DNA from: Pyrenochaeta sp. MPI-SDFR-AT-0127
Lineage: Eukaryota; Ascomycota; Dothideomycetes; Pleosporales; Cucurbitariaceae
Assembly (NCBI GenBank): GCA_020747015.1
Contig: JAGTJM010000009.1
Span: 1-64,000, forward strand
DNA: 64,000 bases
Direction of reading: 5' to 3'
Positions within the stretch are counted from its first letter, which is position 1; every line of letters begins with the position of its first letter. Shown here in pieces: positions 34,409 through 45,857 of the stretch. The position numbers and the translations under genes were made by a program. The notes under the pieces are model-generated. The model searched no databases and was not told where the DNA came from. It saw nothing but the letters and a program-made list of their open reading frames with translations.

Positions 34409-35268
34409 CTTGACGAATTGACGCAAGGAGAGGAGATTGGGTTGATTAGGAGGAGTTTGAGATGCAGGTTTTCTGCGTTGAAGAAGCTGAAGAGGTATTT
34501 GTACGGGAAGCTGCGACAGAAATTTGCGGAACTTGGCCAAAGCGCGCTAGTCCCGTCACGTGCTAGCATCGTTGCCCGCTGTCCCGAAAGCTCCCTGGTG
34601 GAAGCCTCGGAGACGCGGACTGGAGGATCTGACAGGTCCAAGACGATGCAGTTCAAAGGAATTCGATACTCTGTTCCCAGTCTCTCCCATCGCTACAAGC
34701 AGCAACTGTCCAAAGACGCCCTTTTGGCCGCACGCAATCCCATCTTCGAACCCCGTGCGGCGTCCAGAAGCGTTGCCGTAGCAGCCAGACATCGGGTATC
34801 CTTTGGCGCATCCGCACGCACTGCTCTCTGGCAGGCGCCACAGCATTCGATTCAACCCCAAAGAACAGTGTGGGTCTGTCCAAGTGTCCAGATGCCGTTT
34901 CCAGCCTGAACCGGTGCAAAGATCCCAATGCTTCTCCTTTTCGCAGGCTGTGACAGGCCTCGCCGAGCGCCCTTTGGGTCGGGTAATCTCGGGGGGATGA
35001 GCCCTGCTCGGGCCAACAATCTAGCGCGGCAGAGGCACCCGGACTGCGAATTTTCCATCGCCTCACCCGTGATTGGAACGCCCCAGAGTCCCCCATCGAC
35101 TTCTGGCCACTCGAGTTGCTGTGGCTAGCCTTATGATGTATTCGCTACCATCTTCTGCACGTCACTCGCCTTACTGTTGGGATGAGGGCGGATTCGTCCA
35201 AGCCGACGTCTTCATTGTCGCACTCCACTAATGCCTTTTTTTTTGGGAATACCAGAACAACGAGGACA

Positions 35269-35306
35269 CTCTGTACATGCACACCATCTCTGTACATGCA
35301 CACCAT
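35269..35306. repeat. Perfect 19-bp tandem duplication
   Basis: ctctgtacatgcacaccat occurs twice head to tail with no mismatch, in non-coding sequence. Confidence 0.9.
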
Positions 35307-36048
35307 TCGCACCCAGATAACCGATACAAACGAATCAAATGATCCTTCTCGCGTAAACATATCGAGACTGGATGATTTCAAACTTCCCTCTTCATGCTCT
35401 TACATTAAGTGACCTTCCATACATACATTAACTATCAGAATAAAAGAAAACTGCCTTTTAGGGTTTCAACACCACGAGCCAGGATCCAACCCTGTACAAC
35501 CGAGCACTACACTTCATCTAGTAAAGTCTTTTCCACGGCTCTGACATGGAATGAGCCTGTTATGTGGACACTATGCAGAAAGGTCGAATGTACAAACATA
35601 CCATTTCCCAACACCCAACCTACTCCTTTCGCCACATCTTCCAAGCTCGCATTAGGATATTCTGAAAGACGTCCAAAGCATAATAATACATCCAAGCTGA
35701 TACTAACCTCTACCTGCAACACAAGAATATCAACGCTACTTCCTTGCTGAATACGTTGTGAAAACATCAAACCTCCTTACACAGAGTAGCAAACTTGATA
35801 TCTCTTTGAAAGAGGAGCGATCATTATCATGCCTCCTTCAAGCATTTGCCTGTATGTCGATCAGCACAGCATCCAGTGTCCTGTTCTGATCTGACCACTG
35901 TGCTTCAATAGGCTAAACACCCGCTTTCGATGATTTGAATGTTAAAATTTGTCTTGTCAACAACTTCACTATCACATTGGCAGCAAGTGCACAAAAGATT
36001 CATACAGTCTCAAATCGCTGACACTATACATTAACTATCTAGATGTTC

Positions 36049-36341
36049 GTCTTCAATCGCTATAAAAGCGATAGCGCTACATCCATTGTTTCGATACACG
36101 TCTTCAATCGCTGTAGCGATAGCGTTGCATCGTCCGCGTCCTTTCCCCCTTAGATGTATGTCTTCAACCGACCAAGCGGTAGCATGCCATCCTCTCAAAC
36201 CATGTACAAAGAAACACAAGCAATGAAATGTAACAGATGCATGTCTTCAACCGACTTGCGGTAGCATTGCGCCTTCGTCCTCCTTCACCTTGGCGTGCAC
36301 GTCTTCAACCCGATCCAGTCAGATCCGATAGCGTTGCACCC
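36049..36341 (-). repeat. Five-copy hairpin-containing repeat in the ERG24 3' flank
   Basis: Five imperfect copies start at 36049, 36100, 36160, 36243 and 36301. On the plus strand each begins GTCTTCAA[T/C]C and ends near [A/C]G[A/G]TAGC..TTGC or a close variant. Between these flanks lies a short inverted repeat that differs between copies while keeping pairing: ATCGCT..AGCGAT (copies 1 and 2), ACCG..CGGT (3 and 4) and GATC..GATC (5). The spacers between copies, about 15-50 nt, are not conserved. The array begins 36 nt downstream of the ERG24 stop and would be transcribed in its 3' UTR. Function unknown. Confidence 0.7.
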
Positions 36342-36376
36342 ACTCCAATTTCTACTTCTTGGTACCAGATATGCAC

Positions 36377-37965
36377 CTAGTAGATGCCTGGAATGATTCG
36401 CCACGGCACAAGCTCAACGTAACGATCCCAGTCCTTACCATACTTCCTGCGGCACTTCTCCTCATCGCGACGCTCGCGGTGAATGAGTAAGATGGCGAAG
36501 TATACCATGAAGAAATACGTGAATATCATACCCCAGCCCTTTGCACCATCTGGGACAACATACTGGCCGTAAGCGTTCCTGAAGTGGTAGGCGTCAGACT
36601 GGGCAGCCGTGATGGGATGTTGTGCCACGTTGCGAATCACATAGCCGGATAGTGCGGTGGGAAGGACGTAGGACCAGCTCATAAACCAGTCACCCAGATA
36701 GTTGATATGGCGCGCCGTGCCCCACCATCCGGAAACTAAGAGCTTGGAGCCAGCAGCGGTCTCGATGTACTTTAAGTGCTTGACGCGGGGGTCTTCGGGA
36801 TTAGTGCGGAAGCGGTTCTTCTCGTTATTCACGGCACGGAAGATGTAGTATCCTATACTTTGCACCGCAAGAACTGCCGCTACGCCCTTAAGTCCAAGGT
36901 CGACGGGATACACGGATAAATAGCGCGCTTGAATGCTGTATGTGAATGGTACCCAGACAAGATCGCCAAACGAAAGCATCATGCCAAAACCATCAGCGAT
37001 GATATCGATGGTGGTGAGGATGGCAGGTTCCATGAACAATGCATCAAAGGTGTAGACCGTCTGTGCAGTGGTGATGAGAAGAATCGAGTCTGTGACACGG
37101 CCGAAATTGCGATATTGCTTCATGATGAACGCGAGATCCATAATGATCCAGCCCAACATTCCAGGACGGAGCTCACACCACGCTTTGATGTCAACTTCCC
37201 CAAAGATGGGAAGTGTGACGCGGGGATTGAGTTCGCGCCCAATGAACCAGTCGTAGAGCATGTTGCCAGTGTGGCCACCAGCAGCGAGCTCACGCTTGTT
37301 GGGATCTTTAGGGTGCTTGACGGAGAAGGAGCGCACATAGCAGTAAGTAGCGAGGAAATAGGAGATCAGGATGTTGCTGGTCAGAATGCCAACGTAGTTG
37401 TCGGTAATGAAGGTCCATACAGGGAATTCTGCGCCCTGAGCAACAGTACCTGCACCAAGAATGGCCATGATGAAGAGGGCTGAGTTCCAGGCTATTGTCT
37501 GTCAGTGTTGTGTTGTTGGGTACGTGAGAGCTGACATACCATTGAAGCGGTACTTGAGACGCCCACCAGACCGAAGCTCAACCCCCTCAGGCTTGTCAGC
37601 TGGAAGAAAAGCGTATAACGCCAGACTGAGGAAGTAGTAGCCCAGCGTGCCCAGGAAGGCCTGGGTGTTGAGCAGACCAGAGATCCCAGTCCATCCTACC
37701 TCCTTCTTCAGCTGCTCAAGATCAAGGCTGTAAGGATGCAGTAAGGAGGGAGCAGGACAACCTGAGATGTCGTTGCACAGGAAAGTGAAAACGTAGACCA
37801 GGACTGGGAGGCCAAATGAAATGACAAAGGCTCCGGGGCTGTGCTAGGATTAATCGCGTTTTTCACCAGATCTGGAAGTTCAACTTACGGTCCTAGAAAC
37901 TCGTAGCCATGAGGCTCCTCGGCGAGGACCTTTTCCTGTGGGTCGCTTTTGCGTTTCGGCGCCAT
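36377..37965 (-). CDS. ERG24: Delta(14)-sterol reductase
   Basis: Exons 37889-37965, 37540-37838 and 36377-37491. Introns are 50 and 47 nt and the product is 496 aa. Junctions give YEFLGPPGAFVISFGLP and LKYRFNAWNSALFIMAILG. The enzyme reduces the C14-C15 double bond after lanosterol C14-demethylation in ergosterol synthesis, in the ER membrane, using NADPH. Eight or more hydrophobic segments are present. Family signatures are clear: GRELNPRV near mid-protein, KAWCELRPGMLGWIIMD, and the C-terminal SGWWGTARHINYLGDWFMSW with HRERRDEEKCRRKYGKDWDR. The last residues WRIIPGIY match the conserved C-terminus, so the gene is complete. It is divergent from the sorting-receptor gene. The target class is inhibited by morpholines and amines, which makes its regulation of practical interest. 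Confidence 0.95.
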
Positions 37966-38416
37966 CCTTGTTGATATGGCAGTATCCTCTTCCTAGCTCT
38001 TGGAGATGTTCCCAAACAAACAAACTTTTTCGAAAAAGGGGCACTTTTCGCGTCTTTTGGCTCGCAGCAAATCCCACAGGTCTTCTTTGCCAATCCAAAC
38101 GCGCCACACAATATCAAACACTGGCAGGCAGCGGGTGTTTATATATTCACTCAGGGCTGAGTAAAATGGGACGAGAGAGAGCAGTTTCGGAGTTTCGCGA
38201 TCCGTCAATGACGCGCAGACGGCGCCAAGCGAGATCTAACCGTATTGGGATGAGCGACATGGATGGACCTGCAGCTGCCACTTAGGATCGCTGCCGCTGC
38301 GGCAAGGCGGCTCCGGGCAAACGTGTTGCGAACGAAGGGCAACGCGGTCATCATCGAAGAAGCCTGCCTTTGCCTCGACTACTCCATTCTTTCACTCGTT
38401 CAACCCCCAAGCAATC
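37966..38416. promoter_or_regulatory. Divergent promoter between ERG24 and the sorting-receptor gene
   Basis: 451 bp lie between the two start codons. The CTCGTTCAAC-type pyrimidine-rich stretch precedes the plus-strand ATG. I could not identify a convincing sterol-response element by eye. Confidence 0.5.
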
Positions 38417-39618
38417 ATGAGGTCTCTACTTCTATCCACGTTGCTGCTGCTACTATCGCAGTACGCGACTGCCGCCTCCGACAAACCTCTCAAACCGTGC
38501 ACCATCGTCTCACCCACCTCCGAACGCTTCTTCGACTTGAACCCGCTTCAGAGGTTACCGCCTGCCGAAGGTGACAAGAAGAAAAAAGAAAGTGAAGAAG
38601 GCAGCTGGCATGCGCGAGGATACGACTATGGCGCCAACTTTACACTAAACTTCTGTGGACCCGTTGTGGAGGAGCTTGATAAAGTACAAGATTTGGACAA
38701 GAGCTTGTGGAGGAATGTCAGCGCTTTTTACGAGAAGGGAGGTAAACAATGGGCCATTGGGTGAGTCTCTCCAATTCAATTCATTACAGAAGAGAGTAGG
38801 CATTTAGCATCTGCATTTGGCCTAGACATATTGTGGTAGGCAGCAGGACACATTGAAGCTTGAATGCTGACACTTCTTGCTACAGTCTCGAGAACACCGA
38901 ACCCATTTTCCGTGGTCGCAAACTCATCCTGAATTATACGGATGGCTCATTATGTCCCTCTACTTCCTCAAAATCCTCGCGCTCGCTTGCCAACGAAGCT
39001 CGCGAGATCATCACCGACCCAGATGACGATGAAGACGAGGACAAGTCTAGGGAGCCCTCAAAGGACAAGGAGGAGACGCATTCTCGCCGCAAGACAACCG
39101 TCATATCGCTATTGTGTGACAGCGACGCGCTTGCGAAGACGTCAATCTCCTTTGTCGCGGCTGTGGATGATTGCACATACATCTTTGAAGGCCGATCACC
39201 CTTTGCATGCGGTGGTGTACATCAAGAGAACCAAGCGCTCGGCCCGGGCGGCGTGTTTGGCGTTATTGCCATGATTGCCGTTCTTGTCTATTTTGTGGGC
39301 GGTTGCGTTTACCAGCGTACCGTCATGCATCAACGCGGTTGGAGACAATTGCCCAACTACTCCATGTGGGCGGGGATATGGCAGTTCTTTTCAGTAGGTC
39401 TTTCATGTGGCACCCGAAGGGGCTTGGGAAGGAAGACCAGGGGCTAATGATTGTTGTAGGATATGTTCATTATCCTCACTTCGTCCTGCGCACGCTTCTT
39501 GCCTTCCCGCCGAGGGTACAGTCGGGTTTCGCTTGGCCAGGACAACGGACGGAGGGGCCGAAGGAACGAAGACGAGAATCGGTTGATAGACAACTTGGAC
39601 GAAGAGTGGGATGATTAG
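38417..39618 (+). CDS. MRL1: Mannose-6-phosphate-receptor-like vacuolar sorting receptor (Mrl1-like)
   Basis: Exons 38417-38760, 38886-39393 and 39460-39618; introns 125 and 66 nt, 336 aa. Residues 1-20 are a signal peptide (MRSLLLSTLLLLLSQYATAA). The lumenal part (about 25-245) is an MRH lectin-like domain: NFTLNFCGPVVEEL, KQWAIGLENTEPIFRGRKLI, LNYTDGSLCP, VISLLCDSD, and DCTYIFEGRSPFACGG with the paired cysteines expected. An acidic Ser/Glu insert (about 165-185) interrupts it. One membrane span follows (GVFGVIAMIAVLVYFVGGCV), then a 70-residue cytosolic tail ending NRLIDNLDEEWDD, an acidic sorting-like tail. Fungal members carry hydrolases from Golgi to vacuole. Atg27, another MRH membrane protein, is less likely given the motif content. 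Confidence 0.85.
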
Positions 39619-40394
39619 GCGCAAGGGAACATTGTACGATGAGCATGGCATATATGTTTGGCGTTAATGATATTAGAATCCAGACTCTTAAGAGCCTATG
39701 TACGACAGATCGACTGTCGTACGTATCGAGAGCAATAGATTTGCTTGTACACTCCAATGATCCACATGCTGATATTATCTTCTAATATCGATAATTGAGC
39801 ATGGATAGTTGAACTCATCTGCTGTGGGTGCACAAATCTCAAAAGGCACAGCGAGTGTTTCGAATTCTGTAAATGCTCCATGTCAACTCCAATGAGCGGT
39901 GGCTGGAACGTTACCCAGGTGTCTTGGGCTGGTTTACTGGAATGTCTCAAAGCACGGAATACCGACCATAGCTAACTTAACAAGCGTGATGAAGTAAACT
40001 AATCAAGTTCGAAGTACCATCTCAAAGTCATCGTGCCCCAACGCGCCCATGCTACCAATAGCACCCCATGCACACCTACCAAATAGAAATTTAGGGAGAT
40101 GAAAGTAACAATGCCATGCTGAGATACCTAGAATACCAGGCGGCGGAAACGAATAGTAACGAAAGAAAGTGAGGTGCAATCTCAGACACCCCCAGCAAAA
40201 AATGTGGAAAGGACACCAAAAAATGGATAAACAGAGCCACAAAACAAACCTGTCTGTCCATGGGGTTTCGACGAGGTAAGAACTCCTGCTCAACACTCTA
40301 ACAATGCCGTGGGTATAAGGAATGCGCAAAATCATGGGGTATCGCTCGCGAAAAATGCATCTCGTGTCCACGACGTATGGTCGTGGTGGCTACT
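39619..40394. other. Convergent intergenic region
   Basis: 3' flanks of the sorting-receptor gene and the SLIP-GC-like gene. No gene seen. Confidence 0.5.
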
Positions 40395-43300
40395 TCACAA
40401 CTCCTCATTCATAGTATCGTTACTTAGAGTTGAACGCCGGCTATGTCTCTCGCTCTCGTATGCTCCGTTTCTATCATGTTGAGGTGCTGCCGGTCTGGGG
40501 GGTGTTGGCTCGGTGATAGTTGTGTCGTCAACTCCATTCATCACGCTATCATCGTCCACATCAGCGTTCACAGACTCCTGAGCAGACTCTTGGGCGGACT
40601 CAAAAACGCCGCTGTCATCGTCTTCAACAAGAGCGGGTTCTTGAATCTCTCCGTTGGCAATGGGCTCGAATTGAGTGTCAATGCCGCGCAGGACGTCTCG
40701 AATCTCTGCCCGCAAGTTTCTTTCTTCTGAAGATTGCAGCATAGCTGGTTGGGGGCGTGCCATTCCGCCAAGAACATGCATGTAGTCGGTATTCATCTTC
40801 AAAAAGATCTCATCAGCTTTGGTCTCCATCGAATTTTGTAACGCTTTGCACATCTGATCCAGGTGCAACTCCACAGTTCGTGTTGCAGCATGGAACATCT
40901 TATGTCGTTCACGCTCCACGTGATTCTTCATATGCTCCTTCATCCGTTTGTAGCTCCCTTGGCCATGCTCGACGGTGCAGAGATCGTAGACTGTGTGCAT
41001 GATGTTGGCAATAGTCGGTGTGAAGTCGCGATTCGCTTCGCGTTGTAGTTCAGTCATCTGGGTAAGCAAGACGATACCAAGGTCCTTGAACAATTGTTCG
41101 TAGGTATGGACTTGCGTCTTCAGAATGGAAAGATTGGCTAGGCTAACGCCATTTTCATGTGCTCGCTCTTCGATCGCTTCATGGAATCTATGTAGAATTT
41201 TGTTGGAGTTACCGATATAGGTACCGAATGCCTTTGGGAGACGCATTTGGAAGGCTCTCTCCCAACCGGAAGCGAGTTTCTTGAGAATCGGGTCGACACT
41301 ATCATGACGTTAGTATCTGGCATACAAAGTATGGCTACACTCCATGGTAAAATTGGAAATGACAAGCTTTCATGTTCGACCGGGATAGTAAGAGATAATG
41401 AACACATGGAGCGACTTACAGATCAGCATTGAAGTCACGATGGCCCGCGCTTGACGAGTAGTATACGCCATCTCGTCGAACAACAGCTTTATACGTTGCC
41501 CAAACCAGACCACCCATATCTTTTTGGCCCCATGCGTTAGCTGTAGTGGGCGCCGCTTCAATCGCGTCGTTGATGAGTTCGGGACACTTATCGAGAATGT
41601 GGTTCTTTAACTCTGCTCTCATCTCATTTATGCAGGCGAGGACAGCTTCCTCTAGACCAGTCTCTAATTCCTTAAGCCTTCGCTTCAGATGGCTGACTTG
41701 CCTGCGCTTATCGTCGTCTGACATTCTCACTCCAGTTCCATCGTTTGAGGCCCAGAGGTTGAAAGTTGTCAAAAGTTGGCAGAAACTGAGCAAGAAGGTG
41801 CGACATGTCTGGATCCGACCACCTTCGGTAAGCTTCTTGCAGTGGGCTTGAAGTTGTGGCAACTCTGTTTCCTCCCGTGTAGTGAAGCCAGGAACGCCGT
41901 CGTCCTTTTGTAAGCGTCCGCACATTTTCTGGTAGGCACGACTGCTCACACAGAAGACAGGCAAAGATCTAGCGACTTGATCATAGTCTCTCAGCTCCTC
42001 GTCGGGGTTGAAATTGTCCTCATCTTCTTCGGCGGCATTTTCTTGATCGATCTCCTTGATCCCAGCCGCAAAGTCTTGCTGAATAGCAGACTTTGAATAC
42101 TCGTTGCGCCCAGCAATACATATATGGCTAACCTTTCCTTTAATGTCGTCAATCCTTGCCTGAATTCCCGAGATCTGGGGTTTGAGTTCCTCAATAGATC
42201 TTCGTATCTGCATGACTTCGCGCCTAGCCATTTTCTTTGTCTCCCTCAACTCCTTCAACTTAATTCGTACATCGTCAGCCGTGAGCCGCGTACGGGGGGT
42301 GTGAATCGCTAAATCCTCGCACGGGTCATCGAGCTCGGAGTCCTCATCGTCGGAGACAAGAAATTCGTCGTCCGAGATGTCGACGTATGACGGCCTCTTC
42401 TTTCGTGACTTTGTTTTCGGACTACCCATCTTGCGCTTACTACTCTTGGATATTGGGGCAAAAACCCTTCTCCCGGCCTCTAAATCCTCTTGGAATCCCT
42501 CCCAAACTTCGATATCGTTGTTTGCATCCGCGAGAGCGATCTTGTAGACTTCTTGCGATTCTTTCAGATCTGAAATCTGGCCCTGAATACCTTCGGTCTG
42601 CTGCTTATATTGGTACTCTTGCTCTTCAAACTCAGTTACTTCGTCCTCTAGCTCTAAGCTCTCTATGGCTTCAGTGATAGATATATCATCTGTCTTCGAG
42701 CAAATGAAAGTAACACTTGAGAATCCGCCGTCATATTTGAGCTGGCGCTTGAAAGAGTCTCCAAGCAGGGTCTTAGCGGCCTTATCATCAACGGCACGGT
42801 TGATTGGAGCGACGATCCAAAGACCTGTGCATTGCTTCATGTAGCCCTGGGCAACAGCAGAACGTGCGGCATTCGAATCATGGACGCCCGGGAGATCCAC
42901 AATGACAGCACCTGTTGACAGGGCAGAGCTCTTTGTGTATATCTTCACGACCTTGATCAAGGGCCAATACTCCAATTCGAAAGGGTTCTTCTTCTCTTTG
43001 TCTTTGCTCTTATTCTTGTCCTTCTCCTTGCCCTTAATCGTAACCTTCTCTTTGCTATCAACATATCTCTGTAGCTCATGGTAGAAACGTTCAGGCATAG
43101 CTGCACATATCTTCTTTACGGTTCCTAGAACATTGACAACAGCGCTCTCGGACATGAGGTCGGGAACAGTGCAACGCTCTAGGCAGTCCCGTGGTATCTT
43201 AGGATAGACGGAATGAAACTTAGCCCATGCAATACCGGCGTCTGAATTTGGGTCAGATGCCTCCCTCGAGAGACTACCATGCTCAGTAAGAAATTCCTTA

Positions 43301-44859
43301 AGCAGGACATTCAGCTCCTTTTCCCAATCTTCTCGACTGATGAATTCGATTTCCGCACGGTATTTAGCAGAGGGATCAGTGCTGTGGTTCCATGACATCT
43401 CTGTAACGACTGCGGTACATGCTCGCATGCAATTTGTGGGCACAAGGCGTTCTTCATCCAACATCGCGTTAATAACGCTGCTCTTGCCCGCACCAGTGTT
43501 ACCAACAACGCCAACGACTGTTCGTTTCCGCTCAGCTTGCGGTAAAAGCTTCTCAATTGCTTGTTTCCAAGACTGCGCGTCTGCGTTAGACAATGCATAT
43601 CGTGAAAACGTGACTTTTAAGCCCTCCAAAACTCTCATAGACCGGGCAACGCCTGCTTCGAGAATTTCTGGATTCTGTTTTTCGATGATTGCCCTGATAT
43701 TTTGGTCCGTTAACAATGGGTCTTCTTGGCTCATCTCTGGAGATGGTGCTCGATGGAAGACACTATCTGGATTGAAAGGCTGTGGCTGCTCCTTTACGAA
43801 AGTCGGAAAAAGAGGAGGATTCTGAGGCGATAGAGACGACCTCTTTTCTGCTTTCACACCAGGACCGTATGATCCGACCGCAAGTACTTCTCCATGGGTA
43901 GTTGCCTCGCCGTAGGGTAACATGTATGGGGCTGAGTCGGGCTGACGCGCAGTATCTATGCGACCTGCGAAAAAAGGTATATTTTGAGGCATGTTATTAT
44001 TGTTATCGAGCTCATGAGACCCGTGATTTAAGGGGAACTGATGCAAAATCCTGGCGCTTGGTGGTGGTGAAAATGGCTCGTGCTGTTGTTCCACCACACT
44101 TTCAACGAATGGTCGCTCCACATCTCGTAGGGAGTCCCAAGGTGGTACTATGCGCTCTTGAGCCGCCAGCGTAAGCGTCACAGGAGAGTTGGCATTTTGA
44201 GCTTTGACAGATGATTCGTTTGCTTCTAACGCTACATCGTTGCCAAGCGTAGCGTCCTTTGTACGAGTAACAAGGCAACTTTGCGCGCTGTTCTGAGAAG
44301 CGCCCGGAGAGTTAGCTTGAGGGTCAGCTTGAGAGCCAGCTTGAGAGTCAGGAACTCCGCTGAGTGACTGCCGATCAGAAGCCCTCAATATTACCTCGGG
44401 TTCATTGAAAAGGCATGCTTGGAACAAGACAAGGTCGTTTCCTGGTTCTTGAAAAGACCTGAGAAGGTCGTCACGATCGATCAATGCGTCTTTGAATTTG
44501 AGATGAAAGTCGTCCATGTCATGTCGTTTCTGGTAGGTCTCGTAAATCTTCTGAATGGATATCTTCTATTATTATGTCAGAACTCAAGATCAAGGATACT
44601 TTGGGTGCTGTAGCGAGGCAGAATATCCAAATTTGACCAAGACCACGCAGTCCCGTGTAAGATACTGTCAATATCTCTACTGAAAGGAATAGAAATAGGT
44701 ACTTACACTGTGGCCGATCATCCAGATGAAATCGAGTTCCTGCAACGGCTCCTCGGGTCCTTTCTCATGACTAAGAACGCCAATCCAGCATCGCCTGGGC
44801 TTGAGCTCCTGCTGGGGAAGCACCGCTCTCGCCCGCTGCTGGAAATCATTCCAGTCCAT
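40395..44859 (-). CDS. Nuclear GTPase SLIP-GC-like large P-loop GTPase
   Basis: Exons 44707-44859, 41420-44565 and 40395-41298. Introns are 141 and 120 nt and the product is 1400 aa. Exon 1 ends FIWMIGHS and joins KISIQKIYETYQKRHDM. The N-terminal about 330 residues include a long disordered Gln/Ser/Pro region. A dynamin-superfamily-like GTPase domain follows: Walker A GNTGAGKSS (406-414), DLPG (608-611) and SKTD (674-677), with an RACTAVVTEM switch-like segment after Walker A. Lys-rich (KGKEKDKNKSKDKEKKN) and acidic or basic inserts interrupt it; coiled-coil helices (about 690-830) and a helical C-terminus to about 1290 end in an acidic tail. This layout matches the vertebrate NUGGC/SLIP-GC family and its fungal relatives, whose fungal role is undefined. 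The 141-nt first intron is less certain than the rest. Confidence 0.82.
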
Positions 44860-45857
44860 AGTGAAAACAGGCTATTGTCATACGAATGATGGCGCGGTGC
44901 TCGTGCGCTGCACCTGCGAGGCAACAGCCTGATGCGATTAGCGAGCGAGTAGGTGGTGAGGTATAATCAGACAGATTCAAAACATGGAGCGAGCCCAGGC
45001 TACCTCTGCTGATTAGTGCAAGTCACAGTGAATGAGGACGATTTGTTTGTATCTGGGTCGAAAGGCTGAAGTACAAACGCGTTTGCGCATGAGGGGCTGA
45101 ACACGCGAAGTCACGAGGTCCGTGCAGCGCGTAATGTCATTCGCCAAGTTGTCCTGCAGCCAAGGGGCACAGTGAATTCTCACGATGATATGCAAACAAT
45201 ATTACTTTTCAGCTTTGCTTCATTTCTATGTCACTTTCTAAGTGGTATATGTCTTCAATTTTGCTAGTTTAGTGATGGAAACATGACACGCTTAAGTTGA
45301 GACATACTTAGAGAGTTGGTTTTGTCTAAGAGCCGCCGCGATAAGTTCAAGTCCCACATATGGTACTAAGAAGATGTCTTGACTAAGTTCAAATTCTCCC
45401 ACTGATGTACCATTAGAGATTTCAAGAATGGAGCCTGAAAAAGTCTCCCTCCCCCCACCTGCATATACCTGAAATGCCCATCGACTGCTTTTGCACCATG
45501 AAGCACTCCAGTACTTCACATTTTCTTAGAACTATCAGGCCATTTTGTTGCCTGCCCACAGTATTACCAAGTCGACACCGTCTCTGATGTTCGTATTGGC
45601 TCATTGTTCCAGTGCCCAATAAAGCATAAATTACACGAAGCCTCTCTGCCACTGGAAACATACAAAGTGTTCTCAGCGTCAAGGGTGCTGTGCCGCGTCT
45701 TCACAATGTTCTCCCAAGTCACCACTTGGTCTTCGAGATCTTCCTATGAAGTTAAAGATATAATCGCACTATGTCTCCTTTGTTTGAACTTTTAAACACT
45801 CACTGCTAAAACATCCTTTATTCGGTCTCACTCCTTGTTGCATTGTCACTTTGCACA
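44860..45857. other. Intergenic, no gene seen
   Basis: Upstream regions of two divergent genes. A GTTCAAGTCCC string at 45345 resembles a tRNA B box, but no acceptor-stem pairing was found. Confidence 0.45.

Larger units (their letters stand above)
34409..36376. other. Intergenic with repeats (2 kb)
   Basis: Upstream region of the ADP/ATP carrier and 3' flank of ERG24. A 249-codon plus-strand frame at 34160-34909 overlaps the carrier's 5' exons antisense and lacks any domain. The ERG24-proximal part carries the hairpin-repeat array (36049-36341) and a 19-bp duplication (35269-35306). Confidence 0.5.

Noticed and set aside
34160..34909. 249-codon plus-strand ORF
   Set aside because: Antisense to the first exons of the ADP/ATP carrier; no domain and irregular composition.
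36049..36341. CRISPR-like array
   Set aside because: Repeat units are imperfect, spacing is irregular and the genome is eukaryotic; better described as a hairpin repeat array.
45330..45365. Possible tRNA (GTTCAAGTCCC B-box-like string)
   Set aside because: No matching acceptor or anticodon stems could be folded around it.
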